DNA from: an uncultured Pseudomonadales bacterium
GTDB taxonomy: Bacteria; Pseudomonadota; Gammaproteobacteria; Pseudomonadales; Azotimanducaceae
Direction: 5' to 3'
DNA: 64,000 nucleotides
Assembly: GCA_951813295.1 (NCBI GenBank)
Contig: CATOTI010000002.1
Span: 930,001 to 994,000, forward strand
Each line of letters opens with the position of its first letter. Position 1 is the stretch's first letter. The notes beneath the pieces were generated by a model. That model ran no database searches, had not been told where the DNA came from, and saw only the letters and a program-made list of their open reading frames with translations. Shown here piece by piece: positions 44,651-52,153 of the stretch. The translations under genes and the position numbers were made by a program.

Positions 44651-44782
44651 CCGGTAGGTCAATCGCGCCTCAGAAAACCACGGCGAGCGGAGCGCTTCAG
44701 GCTAGGATCATGACGACTTACGCCGAACCGGAGTAGGACCATCGAGAATCACCTCGCGCCACTTGAGGCGAGCTACCGACCG

Positions 44783-45526
44783 TTGTTCCACGCCTTGCTC
44801 GACTGGGTGACGACGTCCTCCGCTGTTCGAGGGATGCTCGTGTCCGGCTCCCTGGCGCACGGCGACGCCGACGAGTTCAGCGATCTCGACATCATCGTGC
44901 TCGCCGACCAGCCGCTCGTCGAAGATGCGCGGCAGGCCATTGCGAGCGTCGAAGACACCATCATCGCCTACGAGCTACCACCGGGCGGCAAGCCCTTCAT
45001 TCTGAGCGTCGTCACCAGTGCGTGGCATCGTGTCGACATCGCCTTTGCGACGGAGCCGCCGCCCGGCACGGTCGCGATCTATCCGGCCGATCTCGACGTA
45101 GCACCCGCGCTCGAGATCGCCCCGCTCGAACCCACCGCCGATTCCGTGTCCCGGATCGCCACCGAGTTCTTCCGAATCCTCGGTCTTTCAGTCGTCGTGC
45201 TCGGCAGGGGCGACGTGCACGCGGCTCGGGAAGGCGCGGATCTCTTGCGCCAACACCTGATCGACATCTTCTTGCTCGAAGGACGGACCACACGCCCCGG
45301 CCCGAAGAAACTCAAGAACGTCCTGAGCAACGAGCAGCAGTCCGTACTGCGCTCGTTGCCGGCGCTTCGGGACGACGAGGAAGCTGTCCGTGAATTCAGC
45401 GCCGCCGTCGATGCCTTGTTCACACCGCGCGCACGTGCGCTACTCGAATCGCTCGATGGCGTGTGGCCGTCGGACGTCGAATCCGCAACTCGAAGGTATC
45501 TCACGCGCGGTCGCACGGATCCGTAG
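44783..45526 (+). CDS. Nucleotidyltransferase domain protein
   Basis: A 247-residue protein with a minimal nucleotidyltransferase domain: LVSGSLAHGDADEFSDLDII contains the GS-x-DxD signature and the paired aspartates, and ELPPGGKPFI with VVTSAWHRVDIAFA carries the third acidic residue. Antibiotic-nucleotidyltransferase-like and MNT-type proteins share this core. The only standard in-frame start is TTG 44783; the frame is open further upstream with no ATG or GTG and contains a sensible-looking extra 15 residues, so an unusual start codon is possible. Confidence 0.75.
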   Translation: MFHALLDWVTTSSAVRGMLVSGSLAHGDADEFSDLDIIVLADQPLVEDARQAIASVEDTIIAYELPPGGKPFILSVVTSAWHRVDIAFATEPPPGTVAIYPADLDVAPALEIAPLEPTADSVSRIATEFFRILGLSVVVLGRGDVHAAREGADLLRQHLIDIFLLEGRTTRPGPKKLKNVLSNEQQSVLRSLPALRDDEEAVREFSAAVDALFTPRARALLESLDGVWPSDVESATRRYLTRGRTDP

Positions 45527-45539
45527 CCCGAGCTCGTTA

Positions 45540-46637
45540 TTACGCGCCGGTAATGTCTTGCCGGGCGATCGCGACCGTCTTCACTACTGCGAAACACTCA
45601 ATCCCCTCGACGAGCGACAGCGCACGGACTGAGCGTTGAGTGACCCGTGCGAGCAGTCGGCCGGCCGGGGTATCGAGCGAAACCAAAGCACCGGGCCCGC
45701 CGCCCGCGCGAATCGCGTCAATCGTGCCACGCAGCACGTTGAGTGCTGAGATCTCACCCGGTTCGCGTCGCGAAAGCATCACGTCCTGCGCCGCGATACG
45801 CACACGAACGATGTGACCAAGCGGATGATCGACGCGCGGCAGGTGCAGTCGTACGCCACCCGCATCGAGTTCCGAAAGCCCATCGTCGTGATGCGCTACC
45901 ACGCGAGCGTTCAGGATCGCGCCCGCATCCCGCACCCCGGTCGGCAACACGGATGGATCAGCCAGCACGTCCACCGCCGGCCCGACGCTCGTGATCCGAC
46001 CCGATTCGAGCGCGACGACCGTCGTCGCAAGCCGCGCGACTTCGGCTGCGGAATGACTCACGTAAAGCACCGGAATCGCCAGCTCGTCTCGAAGGCGTTC
46101 GAAGTAGGGCAGGATCTCGGCCTTGCGCGCTTCATCGAGCGCGGCCAACGGCTCGTCGGCCAGGATCAACTGCGGCTGCGCGAGGAGCGCTCGACCGATC
46201 GCAACACGCTGTTTCTCGCCACCGGACAGCGTCGCGGGTTTGCGGTCCAGCAAGTGATCGATGCCGAGGAGTTCGACGACCTGTTCGAAACTCGCCACGC
46301 GGGATTCGCCATTACCTCGACGCCGCGAAAACCATTCGCCGTAGGTGAGATTCGTCGCCACGCTAAGGTGCGGGAAGAGTCGATCTTCCTGGAAGACGTA
46401 GCCGAGCCGACGGCGATGCGGCGGCAACGCGATGCGTTTCGCCGCATCAAACAACACGACACCGTCAACCGCGATTCGACCCGAGCGCGGCACGACGAGC
46501 CCCGCCACCGCGTTGACGATCGTCGACTTACCCGAGCCTGAGCGTCCGAAGAGCACGGTCACGCCGGCCGGCGCTTCGAATTCGACGTCGAGTTCGAAAT
46601 CCCCGAGCGTGTGTCGGAATGCCACCTCGATCGTCAT
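45540..46637 (-). CDS. modC: Molybdate ABC transporter ATP-binding protein
   Basis: A 365-residue ATPase: Walker A FGRSGSGKST (residues 30-39), Q-loop FQEDRLFPHLSV, signature LSGGEKQRVAIGRALL, Walker B LILADEPLAALD, and the H-loop in VLYVSHSAAEV. The last ~70 residues are the TOBE (mop-type) domain that binds oxyanions and is typical of ModC. It overlaps modB by 4 bases (ATGA). It energises high-affinity molybdate or tungstate uptake. Confidence 0.93.
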   Translation of the reverse strand: MTIEVAFRHTLGDFELDVEFEAPAGVTVLFGRSGSGKSTIVNAVAGLVVPRSGRIAVDGVVLFDAAKRIALPPHRRRLGYVFQEDRLFPHLSVATNLTYGEWFSRRRGNGESRVASFEQVVELLGIDHLLDRKPATLSGGEKQRVAIGRALLAQPQLILADEPLAALDEARKAEILPYFERLRDELAIPVLYVSHSAAEVARLATTVVALESGRITSVGPAVDVLADPSVLPTGVRDAGAILNARVVAHHDDGLSELDAGGVRLHLPRVDHPLGHIVRVRIAAQDVMLSRREPGEISALNVLRGTIDAIRAGGGPGALVSLDTPAGRLLARVTQRSVRALSLVEGIECFAVVKTVAIARQDITGA

Positions 46638-47323
46638 GGCCCGACCCGTCCGGCCACCCGCCGCGCGACGAACTCCGAGAGCAGCAACGCCGTCAGCGCA
46701 ACGACGATCGACACGATGACCAGACGCATCGCCCCCGCTTCACCCCCGGGAGTCTGCAGAAAGGCATAGACCGCCGACGGCAACGTCTGTGTACGACCGG
46801 GAATGTTCGAGACGAACGTGATCGTCGCGCCGAATTCTCCCATCGCTTTCGCAAAGGCAAGAATCGCGCCGGCCAGCACCCCGGGAAAGATGAGCGGCAG
46901 CGTCACCGTCGCGAACGCCCACCATTTCGATGCGCCGAGCGTCGCGGCCGCCTCCTCGAGCTTTGGATCGACCGCTTCGATCGACAGCCGGATCGCGCGG
47001 ACCATTAGCGGAAACGCCATGACACCCGCCGCCAGGGCCGCCCCGGTCCACCGGAAAGCAAAGGCGATCCCGATCGATTCGAGGAAGGAACCGAAAGCGG
47101 AACGTGACCCGAAACTCGCCAGCAACAGATAACCCGTCACCACCGGTGGCAGGATGAGGGGCAGATGCACGACGCCGTTCAGGAGTTGCTTGCCGGGGAA
47201 CGACCATCGGGCGAGCGCATACGCGATGAAGACGCCCACCGGCAGGCTCACGATCGTCGCCCAGATCGACACCTGGAGCGACAGCGCGACGGCATCCCAT
47301 TCGGCCGGACCCAACCACTCCAT
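46634..47323 (-). CDS. modB: Molybdate ABC transporter permease
   Basis: A 229-residue inner-membrane permease with about five transmembrane segments. The start WDAVALSLQVSIWATIVSLP and the EAA-like loop VDPKLEEAAATLGASKWWAF, which contacts ModC, are typical, as is LPLIFPGVLAGAILAFAKAMGEFGAT near the end (quoted in pieces). It begins directly after the modA stop with no gap and overlaps modC by 4 bases. Confidence 0.93.
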   Translation of the reverse strand: MEWLGPAEWDAVALSLQVSIWATIVSLPVGVFIAYALARWSFPGKQLLNGVVHLPLILPPVVTGYLLLASFGSRSAFGSFLESIGIAFAFRWTGAALAAGVMAFPLMVRAIRLSIEAVDPKLEEAAATLGASKWWAFATVTLPLIFPGVLAGAILAFAKAMGEFGATITFVSNIPGRTQTLPSAVYAFLQTPGGEAGAMRLVIVSIVVALTALLLSEFVARRVAGRVGP

Positions 47324-48082
47324 CTATTCGCGCTCTACGCCAAGAAAACCGTGCCGCGCGAAGATGGTGTCGGCTTCTGGCGAAACGAGGAATCCCGCGA
47401 AATCGGCGGTCGCGGTGCTTCCACGACCGGCGACCTCCGCGAGGGGATACACGATGCGCGGATGGACGTCCGGATCGACGCGACCGATCACCCGAACGTC
47501 CGAATCCGCGAGCGCATCGGTCGCATAGACGACCCCGAGCGACACCTCACCCATCGCCACGAGACGGAGGGCTGCACGAACGTTGTCGGTCTGTACGACT
47601 CGATCCTCGAGCTCGCCCCAAATCCCAACTGTCGAGAATGCCATGCGCCCATAGATCCCGGCGGGAACGGCATTGACCATCGCCATGGCGATCCGGCCGT
47701 CCCGCAATCGCGCGGGGACCTCGAGCAACGATTCGATCGGCGCGCCGTGGTCATCCCCGGGCGCGATCAGCACGAGGCGATTCTCGACGAGGTCGCGACG
47801 CGTGCGTTCGTCGATCAACGCTTCGTCCGCGAGCCAGTCCATCCACGCGACGTTCGCCGATATAAAGAGGTCCGCTGGCGCGCCCTGCTGGATCTGCCGC
47901 GCCAGCGCCGACGAGCCAGCGTGAGAAGTGAGAACTTCATGGCGCGACGCTGCCTCGAAGGCGACGACGACGTCATCCAGGACGTTTTTTAAACTCGCGG
48001 CCGCGAACACGGTGATTTCGCCGGTATACGAAGGCGTCCCCAGGACAACGGCGAGCGTCGCAAGGACGAGTCGTATTCTCAT
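47324..48082 (-). CDS. modA: Molybdate-binding periplasmic protein
   Basis: A 252-residue substrate-binding protein. A short signal peptide MRIRLVLATLAVVLGTPSYTG is followed by EITVFAAASLKNVLDDVVVAF, the classic ModA start whose serine binds molybdate. SHAGSSALARQIQQGAPADL and LGVVYATDAL contain further ligand-binding positions. ATG 48082 is preferred to 48097. It is first in the modA-modB-modC operon. No molybdoenzyme is encoded within the window. Confidence 0.93.
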   Translation of the reverse strand: MRIRLVLATLAVVLGTPSYTGEITVFAAASLKNVLDDVVVAFEAASRHEVLTSHAGSSALARQIQQGAPADLFISANVAWMDWLADEALIDERTRRDLVENRLVLIAPGDDHGAPIESLLEVPARLRDGRIAMAMVNAVPAGIYGRMAFSTVGIWGELEDRVVQTDNVRAALRLVAMGEVSLGVVYATDALADSDVRVIGRVDPDVHPRIVYPLAEVAGRGSTATADFAGFLVSPEADTIFARHGFLGVERE

Positions 48083-48236
48083 GGTCGGGCTGGTCAAAGC
48101 GGTGGTCGTTCAGGCAAACCGCGATTGCATCACACCCGAGCCGCCTCGTGCTGAGAAGAACAAAAAACGCCCGCTATACTCGCGCCGCCGCGACGACGCG
48201 GACTGAAACCAAACCCACAGCAACAAAGGATTTCCC

Positions 48237-49169
48237 GTGTTCGACCCGCGCAGAACGATCAACGCGCTTATCGCCGTCCTCACCCTCGCGATTGCCACCC
48301 CCCTCGCCGCCGAAGAGATTCAGTTCATCAATGGCGATCGCCTCACCGGCGAAATCGTCCGGTACGGCGACGAGTCGATCGATCTCGAGACCGAACATCT
48401 GGGCGTCGTGTCGATCCCGCGCTCCGCAATCCTCGACACAGCGTTACCCGTCGACGTGACGCTTTCGACCGGGACGAGCTCCGTCTACGCGGCCGCACCC
48501 GACCCGTTCGAAGACTGGGAGGCGCAGGCCGATATGGGCTACGTCGTCTCCACGGGGAACACGGAGACGACAAATATCTCGCTCATCGTCGGGGCGCAAC
48601 GCTCCGGCGAACGGATCGATCACGTCATCGGGGTGAATATCGCGCAGGCAGAGGCCGACTCCAGCGGTTCGAGCGTCAAGACGAAGGACCAGTTCGATCT
48701 CGATTACGAGTTTCGCTGGAACGCGAGCCCGACCTGGTATGCGCTCGGTAACGTCGAATACTTTGCCGATGCCATCAAGGACATCGACAGCCGCATCTCG
48801 GTAGGCCTGGGCGGCGGTCGAACATTCTGGAAGAACGATCGCGGCTCACTCACCTCGGACCTCGGTGTCAGTCAGGTTTTCGAACAGCTCGCCAACGAAA
48901 GCGAAAACAACCCCGCGCTGCGTTGGGGTTTACGCTACGGCTACTGGGTTCGCCCGGACGAGATCGAACTCTTCCACGACAACCAGGTGCTGCACATCCT
49001 CGCTTCGGACCGGGGAACGGTCTGGAGTTCCGGCAGCGGCGTGCGCGTCTACCTGAATGAAAACTGGAACGCGGGATTGCGGGTCGGCCTGCAGTACGAG
49101 ACGAAACCGAACGCAGGTCGCGGCCAGACCGACACGACGATCTCGCTGACGCTCGGCGCCAAGCTCTAG
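48237..49169 (+). CDS. DUF481 outer-membrane-type protein
   Basis: A 310-residue protein with signal peptide INALIAVLTLAIATPLAAEE, a short N-terminal domain (FINGDRLTGEIVRYGDESID), and a DUF481 beta-rich region from QADMGYVVSTGNTETTNISL to the C-terminus with alternating hydrophobic strands and aromatic ends, suggesting an outer-membrane barrel. AAAGGA lies 6 bases before the GTG start. A TATACT hexamer at 48174-48179 could be a -10 without a clear -35. Its stop overlaps the next convergent gene by 4 bases. Confidence 0.85.
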   Translation: MFDPRRTINALIAVLTLAIATPLAAEEIQFINGDRLTGEIVRYGDESIDLETEHLGVVSIPRSAILDTALPVDVTLSTGTSSVYAAAPDPFEDWEAQADMGYVVSTGNTETTNISLIVGAQRSGERIDHVIGVNIAQAEADSSGSSVKTKDQFDLDYEFRWNASPTWYALGNVEYFADAIKDIDSRISVGLGGGRTFWKNDRGSLTSDLGVSQVFEQLANESENNPALRWGLRYGYWVRPDEIELFHDNQVLHILASDRGTVWSSGSGVRVYLNENWNAGLRVGLQYETKPNAGRGQTDTTISLTLGAKL

Positions 49170-49693
49170 CGGGGCGCAACCACCTGGTCGGCGACGCGCG
49201 TGTAGAAGCCTTCGAACCAGGGGGACCACTCGCTACCCGCCGACTGCTCGAAGAACTGCCGAACCCGCCCATCCGGGAGAAGCGTCCACCGGCCGCGGAA
49301 GTCCTGTCGAGTCGCGTTGCCCGTGTAGGTGATCGAGCCCGTCAAGACCATCGAGCCGTGATCGTCGGGCCCGCCCTCGATGTCGATGATTGAACCGCCC
49401 GATACCCAGACCTGGCGCCACACATCCCGTAACGGATCGTAGTAGTTGAGGCTCCGGCCGGTATTGCCGGCGGTGCTTCGCCAGGATTCCTGCAAAACGC
49501 ACCCCGCTTCGCCCACCGAGATCGTGTTCGTCCCGACTGCGTTGCCGGCCGCGTCCGCCACCGTCCAGGTACCGCGCCAGAAATCGAACGCCCGGTAATC
49601 CTCACCCTGGCAAGGCGCGTCCTGGGCACCCGACGGGCAAGCGCCGAGGAAGAAAACCAAAGCGCAGAAGCGCTGCCCGAACGCATTCACCAT
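49166..49693 (-). CDS. Secreted hypothetical protein (DUF1579-like lipocalin-type)
   Basis: A 175-residue protein with a signal peptide (FCALVFFLGACPSGAQD; a lipoprotein is possible at the GAC site) followed by YRAFDFWRGTWTVADAAGN, CVLQESWRS, GRSLNYYDPLRDVWRQVWV and GSMVLTGSITYTGNATRQDF. The layout matches a conserved group of DUF1579-like small beta-barrel proteins of unknown role. ATG 49693 is chosen as it gives the signal peptide; further upstream codons overlap the LexA-box region. It converges on the DUF481 gene. Confidence 0.75.
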   Translation of the reverse strand: MVNAFGQRFCALVFFLGACPSGAQDAPCQGEDYRAFDFWRGTWTVADAAGNAVGTNTISVGEAGCVLQESWRSTAGNTGRSLNYYDPLRDVWRQVWVSGGSIIDIEGGPDDHGSMVLTGSITYTGNATRQDFRGRWTLLPDGRVRQFFEQSAGSEWSPWFEGFYTRVADQVVAPR

Positions 49694-49750
49694 CAGAACC
49701 ACCTGAGCTTGTGCCGTGTGGGCCAGGCTACCTTGTTGACTGCTCTGAAT

Positions 49751-49770
49751 AACTGTACAGATATACAGTA
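49751..49770 (+). promoter_or_regulatory. LexA (SOS) box
   Basis: AACTGTACAGATATACAGTA: CTG (49753-49755), ten bases, CAG (49766-49768), with palindromic CTGT/ACAG half sites, matching the gammaproteobacterial LexA consensus closely. A TTGACT -35-like hexamer lies at 49736-49741 and the AT-rich centre of the box can serve as the -10. The ATG of the next gene is at the box's edge (49770), so LexA would block RNA polymerase directly. Confidence 0.75.
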
Positions 49771-49976
49771 TGGATAGACGATTCAACCGACTTCACAGAC
49801 AACGCCGACGACGCCACCCGCGCGTGGTCGTACTGAAAGATGAAGAACTCGCCGAGCACTTCAACTGCACGATCGACGCACTGCCAGATCACCTCGAAAA
49901 GCTCCAGATCGGCTATCACCGCGACAGCCGGGGCGCGATCTGGGCGAGCCTCAAGGTTGAGGACCGTCCGCCTTAG
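49770..49976 (+). CDS. Small SOS-regulated protein, winged-helix-like
   Basis: A 68-residue basic protein: an arginine-rich N-terminus (RRFNRLHRQRRRRHPR) then LKDEELAEHFNCTIDALPDH and LQIGYHRDSRGAIWASL, which reads like a small helix-turn-helix or winged-helix unit. The start abuts a LexA box, so there is no room for a ribosome binding site and the mRNA may be leaderless. Expression on DNA damage is expected. The last 26 bases overlap the convergent HAD gene. I do not recognise the family; a DNA-binding or division-control role is only a guess. Confidence 0.65.
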   Translation: MDRRFNRLHRQRRRRHPRVVVLKDEELAEHFNCTIDALPDHLEKLQIGYHRDSRGAIWASLKVEDRPP

Positions 49977-50616
49977 GCGATCTCGAGGCGTGTGGAATGT
50001 CCGTCGCCGAATCGAGCAACAGCCAAGGACGCCAGCGTTCGAGTTCACTCGCGGGGGTGACCCCCGAGCGGACGCCGATAAACCGCACACCAGCACGATC
50101 TGCGCATTCGCCATCGACGACCGAATCGCCGACGTAGAGCGTGTCCTGTCGCTCTGCCCCGATTTGCTCCATCGCCCGCAGCAGGCCTTGTGGATCCGGC
50201 TTGTGACTCGTCACTTCGTCGCCGCCGACGACGATGGCAACGCGACGGTCGATGCCGATCAGCTCGAGCGCCGTTCGAATTCGATGCGCCGTCTTAGTCG
50301 ACACGATCGAGACCTCGTGTCCGGCGCCACGCAAAGACTCGAGGCACGCGGGCACGCCGTCATAGATTCGGATGTGCTCGGCCATCACCTGGTCCGCGTG
50401 CTCGAGGAAAAGCCGTTCGAATTCGTCCGTGAGGGTGGGGTCGTCTTCGCCCGTGAGTAAGAAGAACGTCGTCGGCAGATTGTTGCCGATGGTGCGCCGA
50501 ATCGGATCGGGATCGGGGATATCGCGCCCCATTCGCTCGAGCGCATACGTGGCGCAGGCGACCGTCCCACCGGACGAATCGGCGAGTGTGTAGTCGAAAT
50601 CGAAAGAGAAGTGCAT
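49951..50616 (-). CDS. HAD family hydrolase (phosphoglycolate phosphatase-like)
   Basis: A 221-residue HAD phosphatase: motif I FDFDYTLADSS (both aspartates), cap region LPTTFFLLTGEDDPTLTDE, motif II VSIVSTKT, lysine in VTSHKPDPQ, and motif IV TLYVGDSVVDGE. The arrangement resembles Gph/beta-phosphoglucomutase-type proteins. The C-terminal tail is longer than usual and overlaps the SOS-box gene. Substrate unknown. Confidence 0.87.
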   Translation of the reverse strand: MHFSFDFDYTLADSSGGTVACATYALERMGRDIPDPDPIRRTIGNNLPTTFFLLTGEDDPTLTDEFERLFLEHADQVMAEHIRIYDGVPACLESLRGAGHEVSIVSTKTAHRIRTALELIGIDRRVAIVVGGDEVTSHKPDPQGLLRAMEQIGAERQDTLYVGDSVVDGECADRAGVRFIGVRSGVTPASELERWRPWLLLDSATDIPHASRSPKADGPQP

Positions 50617-50677
50617 CGATCCTCGTTCAATGGAAATGGCCCGAACAGCCGCGCATCATGCCGTCTCGTTCTGACTG

Positions 50678-51571
50678 ATGAGACGCCGAATGCCCGACCT
50701 ATGGCCGCCCGACCCCAATCTACGTCGCGACGAGATCGCTTTTCATTTTCGCGGTAATGATTTCATCGGCCACCTCGTGGCGCCACCCGAAGCGGCGGGC
50801 CCGCGACCGCTGGTGCTCGTGATCCACAACTATCAAGGGCTCAAGTTCTTCGATGTCGACGTCGCGGAATACCTCGCGAGGGTTGGCTACGTGGGGCTCG
50901 CAATCGACGTCTACGGCAACATCGTTCCACCGAATGAACGCATCTTTCCCGAGCAACTCGACCAGGTCGAGGCGTTCCAGGCGAAATGCTTCGAGGGCCT
51001 GGTTTCGATGGATCACGACCATGGGCTCTTTCGCTCGGCGATGAAGGAGTGGCTCGATCGAGGCCTCGCCCACGAAACAGTCGACGCGTCGTTTGCACCA
51101 GCCGCGATCGGTTACTGCTTCGGCGGGATGGCGGTTATCGAAGCGGTACGCGGCGGCCTCGATCTGTCGGCCGTCGTCTCGTTCCACGGTCTTCTGCAGA
51201 CGGGAGAAGATCCGAACCCGGCGCGCTACGGCGTCGCGCGGCCGCCGCTCAAACGGGCCGAAAACACCTACAACACCGACACCGTCATCCTGATCGAGAA
51301 CGGCGCTGAAGACACGCTCGTACCGCTCGAGAGTCGTCACCGATTCTTCGACGAAATGGACGAAGCCGGCGTGCAATGGATGTTCAACCACCACGCGAAA
51401 ACACCGCATGGATTCGCGCTTCCGCCAACGCTCGGGCCGCCCGGCCGGTTGCACGAGGCGACCGACCGGCGCTCGACCGTGAATATGCTGAGCCTCTTCC
51501 GCGAGGTCTTCCCCGGCATTGCGCAGAACCCGGTCTCGCCCAACGCCGCCGGTACGGCCATTCCGCAATAA
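50678..51571 (+). CDS. Dienelactone hydrolase family protein
   Basis: A 297-residue alpha/beta hydrolase: VLVIHNYQGLKFFDVDVAEY (oxyanion region with the N-Y-Q-G variant), nucleophile elbow AIGYCFGGMAVIEAV where the cysteine replaces serine as in dienelactone hydrolases, aspartate in ENGAEDTLVP and histidine in AKTPHGFALP. It may hydrolyse a lactone or ester of an aromatic or terpene pathway. ATG 50678 is used and ATG 50690 is possible; neither has a strong ribosome binding site. The SRPBCC gene follows after 2 bases. Confidence 0.85.
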   Translation: MRRRMPDLWPPDPNLRRDEIAFHFRGNDFIGHLVAPPEAAGPRPLVLVIHNYQGLKFFDVDVAEYLARVGYVGLAIDVYGNIVPPNERIFPEQLDQVEAFQAKCFEGLVSMDHDHGLFRSAMKEWLDRGLAHETVDASFAPAAIGYCFGGMAVIEAVRGGLDLSAVVSFHGLLQTGEDPNPARYGVARPPLKRAENTYNTDTVILIENGAEDTLVPLESRHRFFDEMDEAGVQWMFNHHAKTPHGFALPPTLGPPGRLHEATDRRSTVNMLSLFREVFPGIAQNPVSPNAAGTAIPQ

Positions 51572-51573
51572 CC

Positions 51574-52149
51574 ATGGAAACGATTGCCGAGGCAGAACTC
51601 ATCGCCAGCAGCGGGCGATTCGTGCACCCGCACGCGGTGGTCTGGCTACGAAGGCTCTCGGTCGGTGTCGACGTGGCTTGGGACCTCATCGCGACACAGG
51701 AAGGGCTCGCTAGCTGGTGGATCGTTCCACCCACCCGCCTCGAGCTCGAGATTGGCGGCGCGTTCGATCATTTCTGGGCCCAGGTCGTGCATCGATTCGA
51801 AGAGAAACGATTCATCCAGTTCCACCGACCCGATGACGACCCCGTACGTGAAGTCTTGCGTTTCGAAATCCGCCCGCACGGCAAAGACTCGACCGACTTC
51901 TGCTTCATCGACACGTGGGCTGACGGCATGGAGCCGCCCGCGGCCGGTATCGGGTCAGAACAACCCGGGGGACCGGGCACGCCGTGGGTCGGGGTCCTCA
52001 CCGGCTGGCATCAGACCGCCGATCGATTGGCGGTCGCCAGCGGTTCGCCGCAACCGTCCTACAGTGAAGCGGATCTCATCGCGTGGTACTCGAACTACCT
52101 GAACGATCACGTGCGCTGGCGCGAGCTCACCGCCCGACCATTGCCGTGA
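51574..52149 (+). CDS. SRPBCC (AHSA1-like) domain protein
   Basis: A 191-residue START/SRPBCC-fold protein: VDVAWDLIATQEGLASWWIV with PPTRLELEIGGAFDHFW, and RFIQFHRPDD with LRFEIRPHGKDSTDFCFID, then a C-terminal helix EADLIAWYSNYLND. The fold binds hydrophobic ligands. ATG 51574 starts 2 bases after the hydrolase stop, so the pair is translationally linked and may act on the same compound. It converges on the PhyH-HEAT gene with 4 bases between stops. Confidence 0.8.
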   Translation: METIAEAELIASSGRFVHPHAVVWLRRLSVGVDVAWDLIATQEGLASWWIVPPTRLELEIGGAFDHFWAQVVHRFEEKRFIQFHRPDDDPVREVLRFEIRPHGKDSTDFCFIDTWADGMEPPAAGIGSEQPGGPGTPWVGVLTGWHQTADRLAVASGSPQPSYSEADLIAWYSNYLNDHVRWRELTARPLP

Positions 52150-52153
52150 ACCG

